Positions 18,728 to 27,653 are shown, numbered from the stretch's first letter. The stretch is DNA of 64,000 nucleotides from Streptomyces sp. NBC_00775 (GCF_036347135.1 NZ_CP108938.1:5022001-5086000); one strand, 5' to 3'. Made by a program: numbers and translations. The notes: generated by a model not told the origin, from the sequence alone.

Positions 18728-20089
18728 ATGACCCCTCAGCCCAACCCCCAGGTCGGCGCCGCCGTGAAGGCCGCGGACCGTGCGCACGTGTTCCACTCCT
18801 GGTCCGCGCAGGAGCTCATCGACCCGCTCGCCGTCGCCGGCGCGGAGGGGTCGTACTTCTGGGACTACGAAGGCAAGCGGTATCTGGACTTCACCAGTGG
18901 GCTCGTCTTCACCAACATCGGGTACCAGCACCCGAAGGTCGTCGCCGCGATCCAGGAACAGGCCGCAACCCTGTCCACGTTCGCGCCCGCCTTCGCCGTC
19001 GAGGCCCGTTCGGAGGCGGCCCGGCTGATCGCCGAGCGGACCCCGGGCGACCTGGACAAGATCTTCTTCACCAACGGTGGCGCGGAGGCCGTCGAGAACG
19101 CCACGCGCATGGCCCGGCTGCACACCGGACGCCAGAAGGTGCTCTCCGCGTACCGCTCGTACCACGGTGCCACCTCCACCGCGATCAACCTCACCGGTGA
19201 CCCGCGACGCTGGCCGAACGACATCGGCGCGGCCGGTGTCGTCCACTTCTGGGCGCCGTTCCTGTACCGCAGCCCCTTCCACTCGGACAGCGAGCAGCAG
19301 GAGTGCGAGCGGGCGCTTCAGCACCTTGAGGACACCATCGCCTTCGAGGGTCCTGGCACCATCGCGGCGATCATCCTGGAGACCATCCCGGGTACGGCGG
19401 GGATCATGACGCCGCCGGCCGGATACCTCCCCGGAGTGCGGGAGATCTGCGACCGCTACGGCATCGTCTTCATCCTGGACGAGGTCATGGCCGGGTTCGG
19501 GCGTACGGGCAAGTGGTTCGCGGCGGACCACTTCGACGTGACGCCGGACCTGATGACCTTCGCCAAGGGTGTGAACTCCGGGTACGTGCCGCTGGGCGGC
19601 GTGGCGATCTCCTCGGCCATCGCGGAGACCTTCGCCAAGCGGCCCTACCCCGGTGGGCTCACGTACTCCGGGCATCCGCTGGCGTGTGCCGCCGCCGTCG
19701 CCACGATCAACGTCATGGAGGAGGAGGGGATCGTCAAGCAGGCCGCGCGGATCGGTGAGACGGTTCTCGGGCCCGGGCTGCGGGAGCTTGCCGAGCGGCA
19801 CCCGAGTGTGGGTGAGGTGCGCGGTACCGGTGTCTTCTGGGCTCTGGAGCTGGTGAAGGACCGGGCGACTCGGGAGCCGTTGGTTCCGTACAACGCGGCC
19901 GGTGCGGCGAATGCTCCCATGGCCGCGTTCGGTGCCGCCGCGAAGGCGAACGGCCTCTGGCCTTTCATCAACATGAACCGCACCCATGTCGTGCCGCCGT
20001 GCAACGTCACGGAGGCCGAGGCCAAGGAGGGACTGGCCGCGCTGGACGACGCCCTGTCGGTGGCCGACGAGCACACGACGACTCCGTAG
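18728..20089 (+). CDS. class III PLP-dependent aminotransferase
   Basis: 453 residues, pyridoxal-phosphate enzyme of the omega-amino-acid:pyruvate/ornithine aminotransferase superfamily. Motifs in order: FFTNGGAEAVENATRMAR near 108, SYHGATSTAINLTG, IVFILDEVMAGFGRTGKW (PLP-binding Asp) and the Schiff-base Lys in LMTFAKGVNSGYVPLGG, then TYSGHPLACAA. The substrate is not determinable; families with a neighbouring GntR regulator often degrade amines or pyrimidine-derived beta-amino acids. The ATG has no clear ribosome site, and TACGCT at 18715-18720 could be a -10 for a leaderless transcript. The GntR gene at 20514 follows after a repeat region. Confidence 0.9.
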   Translation: MTPQPNPQVGAAVKAADRAHVFHSWSAQELIDPLAVAGAEGSYFWDYEGKRYLDFTSGLVFTNIGYQHPKVVAAIQEQAATLSTFAPAFAVEARSEAARLIAERTPGDLDKIFFTNGGAEAVENATRMARLHTGRQKVLSAYRSYHGATSTAINLTGDPRRWPNDIGAAGVVHFWAPFLYRSPFHSDSEQQECERALQHLEDTIAFEGPGTIAAIILETIPGTAGIMTPPAGYLPGVREICDRYGIVFILDEVMAGFGRTGKWFAADHFDVTPDLMTFAKGVNSGYVPLGGVAISSAIAETFAKRPYPGGLTYSGHPLACAAAVATINVMEEEGIVKQAARIGETVLGPGLRELAERHPSVGEVRGTGVFWALELVKDRATREPLVPYNAAGAANAPMAAFGAAAKANGLWPFINMNRTHVVPPCNVTEAEAKEGLAALDDALSVADEHTTTP

Positions 20090-20450
20090 GCCGGTTCTTC
20101 GTCTGCGGGTGGGTGGGGGCCGGTCGCGCCCACGCGGCGGAGCCGCATATCGACACAGCCCCGCGCCCCTAAAAGCCTGGGGCTTCGCCCCACGATCCCC
20201 CGCCCACCCCCGGTTCTTCGGCCGCGGGTGGGTGGGGGTTGCTCGCGCAGTTCCCCGCGCCCCTGAAAGCGCGGGGCTTCGCCCCACGATCCCCCGCCCA
20301 CCCCGGGCTCTTCGGCCGCGGGTGCGTGGGGGTTGCTCGCGCCCCTTTAGGGGCGCGGGGAACTGCGCAATCTTTTGGGGGTCTGGGGGCGGAGCCCCCA
20401 GGAAGGGATGGGACGGGTAGGGGCGGCGGGGGCGAAAAACCCCTTCCCGC
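20090..20450. repeat. GC-rich intergenic repeat, composite copy 2 (three tandem sub-units)
   Basis: About 360 bp with no gene. Three successive related sub-units of about 115 bp each start with TTCTTCGnCnGCGGGTG or similar and include CCCCGCGCCCCTnAAAGC and GGGGCTTCGCCCCACGATCC. The first carries the CGGCGGAGCCGCATATCGAC block, the second GCGCAGTTCCCCGCGCCCC. The end is an inverted copy of the CCCTACCCGTCCCAT block near 20400-20445. Confidence 0.85.
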
Positions 20451-20513
20451 GCCCCACGGCGTATGGTGGCCTGCTCGGAGAGATACGCGAGTAGATCAGG
20501 GGAGCGAGACACC

Positions 20514-21209
20514 ATGCCCGGCAGCGGCGGCAATGGGGCCGTAACCCGCAGCACCCTGCGGCAGCAGATCGCGGACGCGCTGCGCGACGAGGTGCTCGCG
20601 GGCCGTCTCCAGCCGGGCCAGGAGTTCACGGTGAAGGAGATCGCCGAACAGTACGGCGTCTCCGCGACCCCCGTCCGCGAGGCCTTGGTCGACCTGTCGG
20701 CCCAGGGCCTCCTGGAAGCGGACCAGCACCGCGGCTTCCGCGTCCACGAGTACTCCCCGGCCGACTACCGCGGCATGATCGAGGCACGGAGCCTGGTCAC
20801 CGACGGCATGTTCACCAGCCTCGCCAAGGGAGGCATGCGGCAGATCGACGACCCCCGCGCCGTCGCCGCCCTCGCCGCCGTCCGCCGCCGCGGCGAGGAG
20901 GCCCAGCGAGCCGCCGCCGCAGGCGACCTGAACATCCTCATCGGCTACGACCTCCGCTTCTGGCGCGAGCTCAGCGGCCTCTTCGGCAACCCCTACCTCG
21001 CCGACTTCCTGCACCGGCTGCGCGTCCAGTCGTGGGTCTGCGCGGTCCAGTACCTGCGCCGGGTGGACGACCTGAAGGGCCACCTGTGGTCCGGCCACAC
21101 GGAGCTCGTGGACGCGCTGGCCCGGCGCGACCCGGCCGCCGCGCACGCGATCGTCACGGAGTACAGCGCCCACTCCCTCGCCCTCATCGAGCGCCTGGCC
21201 GCCGGGTGA
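20514..21209 (+). CDS. GntR-family (FadR-type) transcriptional regulator
   Basis: 231 residues; ATG with AGGGGAG upstream (the frame is open 17 codons earlier without a ribosome site). The winged helix-turn-helix occupies about 10-75 (LRQQIADALRDEVLAGRLQP, VKEIAEQYGVSATPVREALV). An FCD-type all-helical effector domain follows, with the metal-ligand-like DLRFWRELSGLFGN and HLWSGHTELVDAL segments. It probably controls the aminotransferase just upstream and itself, binding a small organic acid or amine; that is inferred from position. Confidence 0.88.
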   Translation: MPGSGGNGAVTRSTLRQQIADALRDEVLAGRLQPGQEFTVKEIAEQYGVSATPVREALVDLSAQGLLEADQHRGFRVHEYSPADYRGMIEARSLVTDGMFTSLAKGGMRQIDDPRAVAALAAVRRRGEEAQRAAAAGDLNILIGYDLRFWRELSGLFGNPYLADFLHRLRVQSWVCAVQYLRRVDDLKGHLWSGHTELVDALARRDPAAAHAIVTEYSAHSLALIERLAAG

Positions 21210-21234
21210 TCTCTTCGGCCCGGCCGGCACCAAC

Positions 21235-21260
21235 CAGCCCGTCCGGCGTTTGAGGACGAG
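21235..21260 (+). repeat. Streptomyces short intergenic element, copy A
   Basis: A 26-bp sequence beginning CAGCCCGTCCGGCG and ending TTTGAGGACGAG, with CGTCC/GGACG arms able to pair. An inverted near-identical copy lies at 62973-62998. Elements of this kind are common in Streptomyces intergenic DNA. Confidence 0.75.
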
Positions 21261-21432
21261 CCTTTCGGGCGATCGGGGGTTTGGGGGCACTTCATCGATC
21301 AGCGGCTCCGCCGCGGCCCCACCGCCACCGGCCCGCCCACCACGGACTTGTGCACCGGGACTTCCCAGAACCGCCGCGCGCATTACGCTGCCCTGACCAC
21401 CCTGAACCCCAAGGAGCAAGAGGAGCCGTCTG

Positions 21433-22083
21433 TTGGCCTGTGACCTGTGGTTGGTCCCGCTCGTCGACGTGCTGTGCCACACCCCCGACAACCCCTTCGC
21501 CGAGGAACTCGCGCTCTACGACAAGGTGCTGGCCGAGGCCGGACTCCCGCCGGTCCCGGTGTACGCGTACATGCCCGGACTGTCGGGTGACGTGGCCCCG
21601 GTCGCCGGGTTCGACTACGACGCGCTGCACTTCCTGCGCCGCGCGTATCTCCTCCAGATGTGCGGACTCGCGGTGACCCCGGTGGACGAACTGGGCGGCG
21701 ACTACGAGCAGTTGCTGGAGATGTTCGAGACGAACGCCCAGCAGTCCCACCTGGTCTGGCACTACGACCACGCGGGCGCGTACGTCCCCGTCGACTTCCC
21801 GCACCCGCTCGCCAACGACGAACTTCTCGCGGGCGGCGGCCCCTTGGGCTCCTCACAGACCCTGCTGCGCGAACTCGAGTTCGTCGCCCCGTCGATCGGC
21901 ATCGACCCGGCGAATCCTCCGGCGGCTCCCGAGCCTCCCATGGCCCCCACGGAGCTGGAGGAGCCCGCCGCCCCCGCCCCGTACGATTCCAGCCCCTTCG
22001 CCCGTGAACGGCACGTCTGGCTGGGCCTGCACGCGGCCGCGACCCGGAGCCTCGCCCAGGGCTCGATGATCATCTTCAGCTGA
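21433..22083 (+). CDS. conserved hypothetical protein
   Basis: 216 residues, no recognised domain. TTG start with GAGGAG eight bases upstream. The N-terminal part looks globular (MACDLWLVPLVDVLCHTPDN, VYAYMPGLSGDVAPVAGFDY, LHFLRRAYLLQMCGLAVTPV). A Pro/Ala-rich linker (about 165-185) precedes a short end domain with RHVWLGLHAAATRSLAQGSMI. No signal peptide or membrane segment. It follows the GntR gene after 220 bp and is probably its own transcription unit. The last bases overlap the remnant on the other strand at 22076. Confidence 0.75.
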   Translation: MACDLWLVPLVDVLCHTPDNPFAEELALYDKVLAEAGLPPVPVYAYMPGLSGDVAPVAGFDYDALHFLRRAYLLQMCGLAVTPVDELGGDYEQLLEMFETNAQQSHLVWHYDHAGAYVPVDFPHPLANDELLAGGGPLGSSQTLLRELEFVAPSIGIDPANPPAAPEPPMAPTELEEPAAPAPYDSSPFARERHVWLGLHAAATRSLAQGSMIIFS

Positions 22084-22226
22084 GGAGAGACACGAGGGGA
22101 GGCAGTACGTCAGTGCCGGTGGCGTCGAAGTTCAGGAAGAACGGCGCGGCGAAGACCGGCATCCGGGAGCTGTCCTCCATGTCGAAGACCAGGAAGCAGG
22201 TGGGTCGCTCTCAGCAGTACGCGCAT
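22076..22226 (-). pseudogene. remnant of a small (about 105-residue) protein gene with an internal deletion
   Basis: ATG at 22226 with AAGGTGAG six bases upstream encodes MRVLLRA. One frame over, the segment from about 22207 to 22076 encodes TCFLVFDMEDSSRMPVFAAP and then FFLNFDATG. Those two pieces match the beginning and the end of a family I remember as MRMLL...FFDM-----P-IAEPFF--LDA of about 100 residues. The middle 50 or so codons are missing and the frame is lost. Most of the 330-bp gap between 22083 and 22414 is otherwise featureless. Confidence 0.45.
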
Positions 22227-22413
22227 CGCACTCACCTTCTTCCGGTCGACGCACGCAAATGCACCCAAAAGGTGCACGTTCAGGTCATGCCCGTTACTCT
22301 CCGCACGCACGGAGAGCCCCCTGATCCCGTCGTCCGATCCCGTCGTCTCTTTAGCATCACCCGTTCGTTGGGCTGGTCGTGGGCATCGAGGGATGCCGCG
22401 ATCGGAGAGCCCC

Positions 22414-23823
22414 GTGCGTATGACCGACCTCCAGCGTTGCGAGATGCGGCCCGGACGTCTCGTCGAGTGGACGTTGCATCCGGCGGCCGTCGAGGCCGCG
22501 GCGAGACTGCCCGACGACGAGCGGCCACCCGCGTACGTGCAGGAGTCGCACGTCCGGACGGCGCGCTCGGTGCACGAGGACGGTCTGTTCGTGCCGACAT
22601 GGCTGGGGGCGACGTTCGACATCCCGGGGAGGCTCGATCTCGACGTGCTGCAAGGCGCGTTGCGGGCATGGACGCTGCGGCACGAAACGCTGCGCAGTGG
22701 CTTCCGGTGGGCCGGTGACGAGATGCGCCGCTTCACTCTGGACGCCGACGACGTCGTACTGCACCGCGAGGACAAGGGCCGCTTCGCCGAGGCGGCCTCG
22801 CTCACCCGCTACTTGCAGGACCGTTTCGACGTCGTGGCGAACGCGCTGACCTGGCCGAACTTCATCTACACCGCGGTCGTCAGGGAGGACGGCGCGAGTG
22901 TCCGCATGGCGTTCGACCACAGCAACGTGGACGCCTACTCGATCTACCGCATCCCCGCCGAGATCCACGAGCTCTATGCGGCCGGACTCGAAGGCCGCGC
23001 CATGGACACGGCACCGGTGGCCAGTTACGTCGACTTCTGCGCGAGCGAGCGCACGAACGCCGACCGGATCGACGACACGCACGCGATCGTGGCCCGCTGG
23101 CGGGAGTTCATCGGCCGCTGCGACGGAAAGCTGCCGAACTTCCCCGTCGACCTCGGGCTCGACCCCGAAGGACCCCTGCCCGGCCAGAAGCTGATGCACG
23201 AGATGCTCGTGGACGACGCGGACGCGGCGGCCTTCGAGGCGCGCTGCCGCCCGTACGGCGGAAGCCTCGTCGGCATCCTCGCGGCCACCGCCCTGGCCGT
23301 CCGCGAGATCGGCGGGCAGGAGGTGTACCGCACCGTCGTGCCGTTCCACACCCGGGCGAAGTCCCAGTGGTCGGACTCGGTGGGCTGGTACGTGGGCGGC
23401 GCGCCGATCGAGGTTCCCGTGGCGCGGGCGACGGACTTCGACAGCGCGCTGGAGATGGTGCGGGCCGCGCTGCGGGAGAGCCGCCCGCTCGCCCGGATGC
23501 CCATCGCGCGCGTGCTCCGGCTGCTGGGCGCCGACTTCCGGCCCACGTCCCCGGACCTCTACTCGATCGTCTCGTTCGTCGACGCGCGCGGCGTGGTGGG
23601 ATCGGAGCGGTGGCGGGACCTGAAGGCGTACGGACTGATCAGGGTGTCGTCGGGCGACCAGGTGTGCGCGTGGACGACCCGGCTGCACGAGGGCGTGCAG
23701 TTCGCCGCCCGCTACCCGGACACCGACGTGGCGTACAAGAACATGTGCCTGTACGTCGACCGGCTGCGGGACCTCATCGTCACGGCGGCACGGCACCCGG
23801 CCGCACAGGCCGTACGGGTCTGA
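22414..23823 (+). CDS. free-standing condensation-domain-like protein
   Basis: 469 residues, GTG start with GGAG six bases upstream (an ATG two codons later is the alternative). It resembles a single NRPS condensation domain: LRAWTLRHETLRSGFRW (C1-like), AFDHSNVDAYSIYRIPAEI at the active-site C3 position, VASYVDFCASER, and VGWYVGGAPIEVPV (C5-like). The usual HHxxxDG is DHSNVDA here, keeping the second His and the Asp of HxxxD but lacking the first His. No adenylation or carrier protein is nearby. It might acylate or condense a small substrate by itself, or be a non-catalytic relative; the product is unknown. Confidence 0.75.
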   Translation: MRMTDLQRCEMRPGRLVEWTLHPAAVEAAARLPDDERPPAYVQESHVRTARSVHEDGLFVPTWLGATFDIPGRLDLDVLQGALRAWTLRHETLRSGFRWAGDEMRRFTLDADDVVLHREDKGRFAEAASLTRYLQDRFDVVANALTWPNFIYTAVVREDGASVRMAFDHSNVDAYSIYRIPAEIHELYAAGLEGRAMDTAPVASYVDFCASERTNADRIDDTHAIVARWREFIGRCDGKLPNFPVDLGLDPEGPLPGQKLMHEMLVDDADAAAFEARCRPYGGSLVGILAATALAVREIGGQEVYRTVVPFHTRAKSQWSDSVGWYVGGAPIEVPVARATDFDSALEMVRAALRESRPLARMPIARVLRLLGADFRPTSPDLYSIVSFVDARGVVGSERWRDLKAYGLIRVSSGDQVCAWTTRLHEGVQFAARYPDTDVAYKNMCLYVDRLRDLIVTAARHPAAQAVRV

Positions 23824-23888
23824 GAACCCCGGCGGCCCGGCCCTCGGCGAGGACTGGGCCGCCACCACCGCCAGGTTCGTCAGGCCCG

Positions 23889-24641
23889 TCAGGCCTGCTG
23901 ACCTGCCAGCCGCTTCGCGGCCTTGCGGCGGGCCGGCTGGAGAGGGTCGACCAGGACACCCGAGCCCAGGCCGGGGGTGAAGTTCCAGCCGCGGATCTTC
24001 TCCGCGACCTGGACCAGGCGCGCGTCGCCTGGATGTACGTCGATCGAGAACAGCGACTCGTCCGGCCTGCGGTCGTCGCCGCCCCAGCGGATCACGCCCT
24101 CGCAGTCGGCGAGGATGTCGCGGAGGGTCAGCTCCTGGAGGGGGTAGAAGCCACCGCGCGCCCCGGAGGGGTAGGAGCCGGGACGGATCTGTACCGCCGT
24201 ACCGGATGCCAGGTTGGATTCCGCCAGGCCCTTGCGGACCGTCCCCGGTGTGCGCCAGCCGACGACGTCGCCCTTGCGGAGCGTGTCGATCTCGTAGTGG
24301 AAGCGACGGATGACGTGGACGAGGACCGTCTCGACGTCACCCATGCGCACCTGTACGTCCACGGGGGTGCCGGGAACGGGTCTGGTGTAGATGTTGCCGC
24401 GGTCGTTGGCCACCTTCTCCATCTCCCAGCCGTTCTTGGACTTGATGCCGCTCTCCACGCGGGCCTTGCGCTCCGCGGCCTTCTGCTGCGCCTTCTTCAA
24501 CGCCTTGCGGAGCGCGGCCGGGTCGGGGTTCTTGTCCGCCGCGTATCCCGGCGTGGCGAGCACTTGTGATCCGACCGTGGCGCCTGCGGCTATGAAAGCG
24601 GCGCGACGCAGAACGGTGCGTCGCGGCAAGTTCGCCGTCAT
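23889..24641 (-). CDS. Tat-exported protein of unknown function
   Basis: 250 residues. A twin-arginine signal (LPRRTVLRRAAFIAAGATVG, cleavage near GYAA) is followed by a Lys/Ala-rich coiled segment (LRKALKKAQQKAAERKARVE) and a compact domain with VETVLVHVIRRFHYEIDTLR, GWRTPGTVRKGL and ESLFSIDVHPGDARLVQVAE. The last segments vaguely recall M15-type peptidases, but the full metal-binding set is not visible, so I do not assign an enzyme. The ATG overlaps the stop of the upstream membrane gene by 4 bp, so the two are co-translated. Confidence 0.75.
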   Translation of the reverse strand: MTANLPRRTVLRRAAFIAAGATVGSQVLATPGYAADKNPDPAALRKALKKAQQKAAERKARVESGIKSKNGWEMEKVANDRGNIYTRPVPGTPVDVQVRMGDVETVLVHVIRRFHYEIDTLRKGDVVGWRTPGTVRKGLAESNLASGTAVQIRPGSYPSGARGGFYPLQELTLRDILADCEGVIRWGGDDRRPDESLFSIDVHPGDARLVQVAEKIRGWNFTPGLGSGVLVDPLQPARRKAAKRLAGQQA

Positions 24642-25123
24642 GAGATTTCCTCCTTGCGTCGGGCGTTCGCGAATCCGGTGAGAGTGAGGGCTACGGCGGC
24701 CACTCCCAGCACGGCTACCGCCGGGTTGATGTACGACGGGATGACCGCTTCGACCGTGTGTCCGTCACTGGTACGGCAGCCGAAGTGCAGCGGGATGAAC
24801 GAGGGTTCGTATCCGGTGAGCCGGCGCGTACCGATCGCCGTATGGCAGGCCTGCGCCTGGTCCGGGTCGTCGAAGAAGACGAGGTGCAGGACGCCCCAGG
24901 TGTACATGCCGGCCATCGCGGCCCACGCCAGGACGGCGGCGGACTTGAGGGCGGCCCCAGCCGTGGCGGCCTTCCCGGCCTTCGCGGCCTTCCTGGCGCG
25001 GAACACCAGTCTGATCCCGTAGACCGTGAGCCACGGGGTGGCGACAAGGCCGACCAGGGTCAGCAGGAGGACGGCGGTGCCGTCGTGGCCGGCGTACGGC
25101 TGGTCTCCGGACATCATGCGCAT
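24638..25123 (-). CDS. three-helix membrane protein coupled to the Tat-exported protein
   Basis: 161 residues. Helices at about 16-40, 58-78 and 132-153, with a Lys/Ala-rich cytoplasmic loop (RARKAAKAGKAATAGAALK) and an external loop of about 50 residues holding two Cys (AQACHTAIGT, FGCRTSDGH) that may form a disulfide. The stop overlaps the next start as ATGA. The start may be any of the ATGs at 25123, 25117 or 25114; AAGGAAG just upstream of 25123 decides for the first. Function unknown; the coupling suggests it anchors or exports with its neighbour. Confidence 0.7.
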   Translation of the reverse strand: MRMMSGDQPYAGHDGTAVLLLTLVGLVATPWLTVYGIRLVFRARKAAKAGKAATAGAALKSAAVLAWAAMAGMYTWGVLHLVFFDDPDQAQACHTAIGTRRLTGYEPSFIPLHFGCRTSDGHTVEAVIPSYINPAVAVLGVAAVALTLTGFANARRKEEIS

Positions 25124-25181
25124 CGCTTCCTTACGCCTGCTCTTGCGCCTGCTCTTGCGCCTGCGGGGAGATCTGCGCGGT

Positions 25182-27401
25182 CTATACGTTCCTGGAGATC
25201 GAGTTGTACTTCTCCATCACGTAGTACAGCCCCAGGCGCTTCTTCGCCTCGGTGAACGCGGGTTCGGCGGGACCCTGGTAGCGCCGCAGGACGTCGTAGA
25301 TCTCCGAGTCGGTGTAGTCCAGGCGCGGCGACCGCATCGCGGGGGAATCGTCGTCTCCGCCGGGCTTCCCGTCGATGTCCCACATGTGGATCATGAAGAC
25401 GCTGGTGAGGGCGAAGCTCTCGTCGTCGTGCGCCTTCTTCCAGATCGAGTACTTGTCGTCGTCCTTGGACGCGTCGAGGATCGGCCGGCCCGTCACATAT
25501 CCCTTGGTGAGACAGTGGTTCCACGCGCCGACGAGGGTGAGGGCGCGCTGCTTGGCGATGCCCGTGGACGTGTCCTTGATGTACTGGCCCGTCGTGTTGT
25601 ACGCGAGGATCACGGCTTCCCAGGCCGCCTCGTCCAGCGGCTCGATGTGCCGCATCTCCCAGTACGCCGATGTCTGGACCAGCGCCTTGCGCATGTTGTA
25701 CCGGTTCGACAGCTCCGTGATGACGTCGTCGTGGTCGACCACGGTCGACTGGAAGCACTTCCAGTGCTGGTAGCTGCGCGTACCGCCGTCGAGCGGGTAG
25801 CCGAGGGACTCCATGTACTTGCCGACGTCCGTCTGCATGGCCGTGAGGACGGAGTCGTCGAGGCGGGTGTCGGCCTTCTGCACGCGCGGCGGGTTGAAGG
25901 AGCCCTGGCCGGTGTCGCGGCCCGAGGCGATGTTGTTGTCGATCTCGATCGCACCGGCGCCGGTGCCGACAGTGCGGGTGACGATCTGGTCGTAGGCCCA
26001 GTTCGTGGGCAGCGGGTAGCCGAAGTTCCCGGAGAAGCCGGAGGACATGTCGGAGACGAACGAGGCGGACGCGTGGCCGGCTTCGCCGACGCGGGTGCAC
26101 ACGTTGCGCGGACCGTAGACGCCTATCGCGTACCGGTTCCCGTCGTCGGCTATCGCGTCCTCGATGCCCTTGAAGTGAGGCAGGACGTTGGAGGTGACAT
26201 CCCCGTCCAGGGCGTCGAAGTCGACGGCGAAGAAGATCCTGGTGCCGGACTTGAAGCCGTGGTCCAGGGCGGCGTTGACCGCGGCCTGCCCGGCGGTACG
26301 GCCCGCGATGTAGCTGAAGTCCGAGGCGTCCCGGCCGAAGGTCTGGTAGATCGGGTAGCAGCGCAGGCCCGCGTCGGCGATGGTCTGCAGCTCGCCCGCC
26401 TGGATCGCCTTCTCCGGCAGGGAGGTCGTACTCGGGTTGGTCAGGTACCGCCCGATGTACGTGATGCCCTCGGCCTTCAGCGCGGCGGCCCGGGCCGGTG
26501 TGATCCGCGTGACGCCGTCGCAGGCCTCGCCCTTGCGCGCCTGGTCGCCGTAGGAGACGAGGAGGGAGGCCCAGGTCGAGAAGTCCCCCTTGCCGGTGAC
26601 GGGGAGCTTCGCGAACGACTGGAAGTCGGAGACGGCCGAGGCGAGGGAGCTGGTGAAACTGGAAGTGAAGCCGACGGGCCGCTGGTTGAGGACCATGCCG
26701 GCGGAGAACAGCTGCACCCACGGGCCCGAGTCGCCGGACGCGACGGTGTGGCTCTTCAGCCCGCTCTGGGTGCCCGGGCCGAAGACGCCGTTGGCCGTGC
26801 CGTCGGCCATGCCGAGCTCGTACTGGACGGCGAACAGCATGGACTTCGCGACGTCACGCGAGTGGTGACCGTCGGCCGGGATGATGAAGAAGTCCTTGCG
26901 GCCCACGTACTGCCCGTTCAGCCATCTCTGCACGGCCCGGATGCTGTCCGAGCCGCTGTTGACGGTGACGTAGGCGTCCATGTTCAGCAGACCCTTGAAC
27001 ACCTTCGGCACCAGGTCGCCGCCGGGGTAGGTGAAGTCCACCCCCATGTTCTGCTTCAGCTGGGCCATCGACGACTGGACGCGGGAGTTGTACGTCCCGT
27101 CGATGTCGCCGCCGTCGTAGCCCTTGCAGTACAGGCCTGACTGGATGATCCGGGCGAAGTTCTCGGACGGGACCGTGGCACTGCTGAGGCTCGGGTACTT
27201 CGACGCCAGCGTGGACAGCGTGGTCGGGCCGAAGGTGTCCGAGAGCGTCGTGATGCCCAGCTCGTACTGGAGGGCACGGGTGAGGCCGAACATCGTCGTC
27301 CACCCGGTGACCCCGGTCTCGGGGATACGGTCGATACCCAGCTTGCCTTCGTAGGCGCCGTTGATGAACTGCTGTGCCTTGCGCACCATCTCGTCGGCCA
27401 C
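25182..27401 (-). CDS. DUF1906 glycoside-hydrolase-like protein with peptidoglycan-binding-like repeats
   Basis: 739 residues. GTG at 27401 is supported by AGGAG five bases upstream. Two N-terminal peptidoglycan-binding-like modules are visible (about 1-120 and 130-260; VRKAQQFINGAYEGKLGI, AVQRWLNGQYVGRKDFFI). A DUF1906 (Rv2525c-like TIM-barrel) domain follows at about 290-490: ITYIGRYLTNP, FFAVDFDALDGDVT, AIGVYGPRNVCT and NWAYDQIVTR. A C-terminal helical region of about 230 residues is unassigned. There is no signal peptide or Tat motif, although a cell-wall target is expected, so non-classical release or intracellular action must be considered. It may form a unit with the two genes downstream. 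Confidence 0.8.
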   Translation of the reverse strand: MADEMVRKAQQFINGAYEGKLGIDRIPETGVTGWTTMFGLTRALQYELGITTLSDTFGPTTLSTLASKYPSLSSATVPSENFARIIQSGLYCKGYDGGDIDGTYNSRVQSSMAQLKQNMGVDFTYPGGDLVPKVFKGLLNMDAYVTVNSGSDSIRAVQRWLNGQYVGRKDFFIIPADGHHSRDVAKSMLFAVQYELGMADGTANGVFGPGTQSGLKSHTVASGDSGPWVQLFSAGMVLNQRPVGFTSSFTSSLASAVSDFQSFAKLPVTGKGDFSTWASLLVSYGDQARKGEACDGVTRITPARAAALKAEGITYIGRYLTNPSTTSLPEKAIQAGELQTIADAGLRCYPIYQTFGRDASDFSYIAGRTAGQAAVNAALDHGFKSGTRIFFAVDFDALDGDVTSNVLPHFKGIEDAIADDGNRYAIGVYGPRNVCTRVGEAGHASASFVSDMSSGFSGNFGYPLPTNWAYDQIVTRTVGTGAGAIEIDNNIASGRDTGQGSFNPPRVQKADTRLDDSVLTAMQTDVGKYMESLGYPLDGGTRSYQHWKCFQSTVVDHDDVITELSNRYNMRKALVQTSAYWEMRHIEPLDEAAWEAVILAYNTTGQYIKDTSTGIAKQRALTLVGAWNHCLTKGYVTGRPILDASKDDDKYSIWKKAHDDESFALTSVFMIHMWDIDGKPGGDDDSPAMRSPRLDYTDSEIYDVLRRYQGPAEPAFTEAKKRLGLYYVMEKYNSISRNV

Positions 27402-27575
27402 GGGGGCTCCTGTTCCGTTGCGGAGGTACTCGTACTCGGTCGACAAATCGGTCGAGAGGAGAGTCGTTCGAGAAGTCGTGCAACGTCTGGTGGCCGCCGG
27501 GCGTGTGATCACCATAGGCACGGCCCGATGGTCAACTGCAAGTAAAATCGGGCGGGTTGGGGCCTCCTGACGCAA

Positions 27576-27631
27576 AGACGCCACCGCGGCCGACACCCTC
27601 CGGAGGGAGGACGTCGGCCGCGGTGGCGTCT
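27576..27631 (-). terminator. 19-bp perfect stem terminator of the 5'-nucleotidase gene
   Basis: Arms 27576-27594 and 27613-27631 are perfectly complementary; the loop itself contains CCCTCCGGAGGG, so the hairpin extends further. It lies 22 bp after the nucleotidase stop. No U-run follows, as is usual in Streptomyces. Confidence 0.85.
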
Positions 27632-27653
27632 CTGCGGCGACAGTGCGCGCGGG

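Noticed and set aside
18554..20629. 691-codon minus-strand frame
   Set aside because: Antisense of the aminotransferase and reads through non-coding repeats.
22414..22420. ATG at 22420 as start of the condensation-domain gene
   Set aside because: The GTG at 22414 has better spacing (six bases) from GGAG; the difference is only two codons.
22113..22718. 201-codon plus-strand frame overlapping the condensation-domain gene
   Set aside because: It conflicts with a well-supported gene, and its 5' half lies on the opposite strand of a recognisable remnant.
25026..27140. 704-codon plus-strand frame
   Set aside because: Antisense of the DUF1906 gene; composition is typical of a shadow frame.
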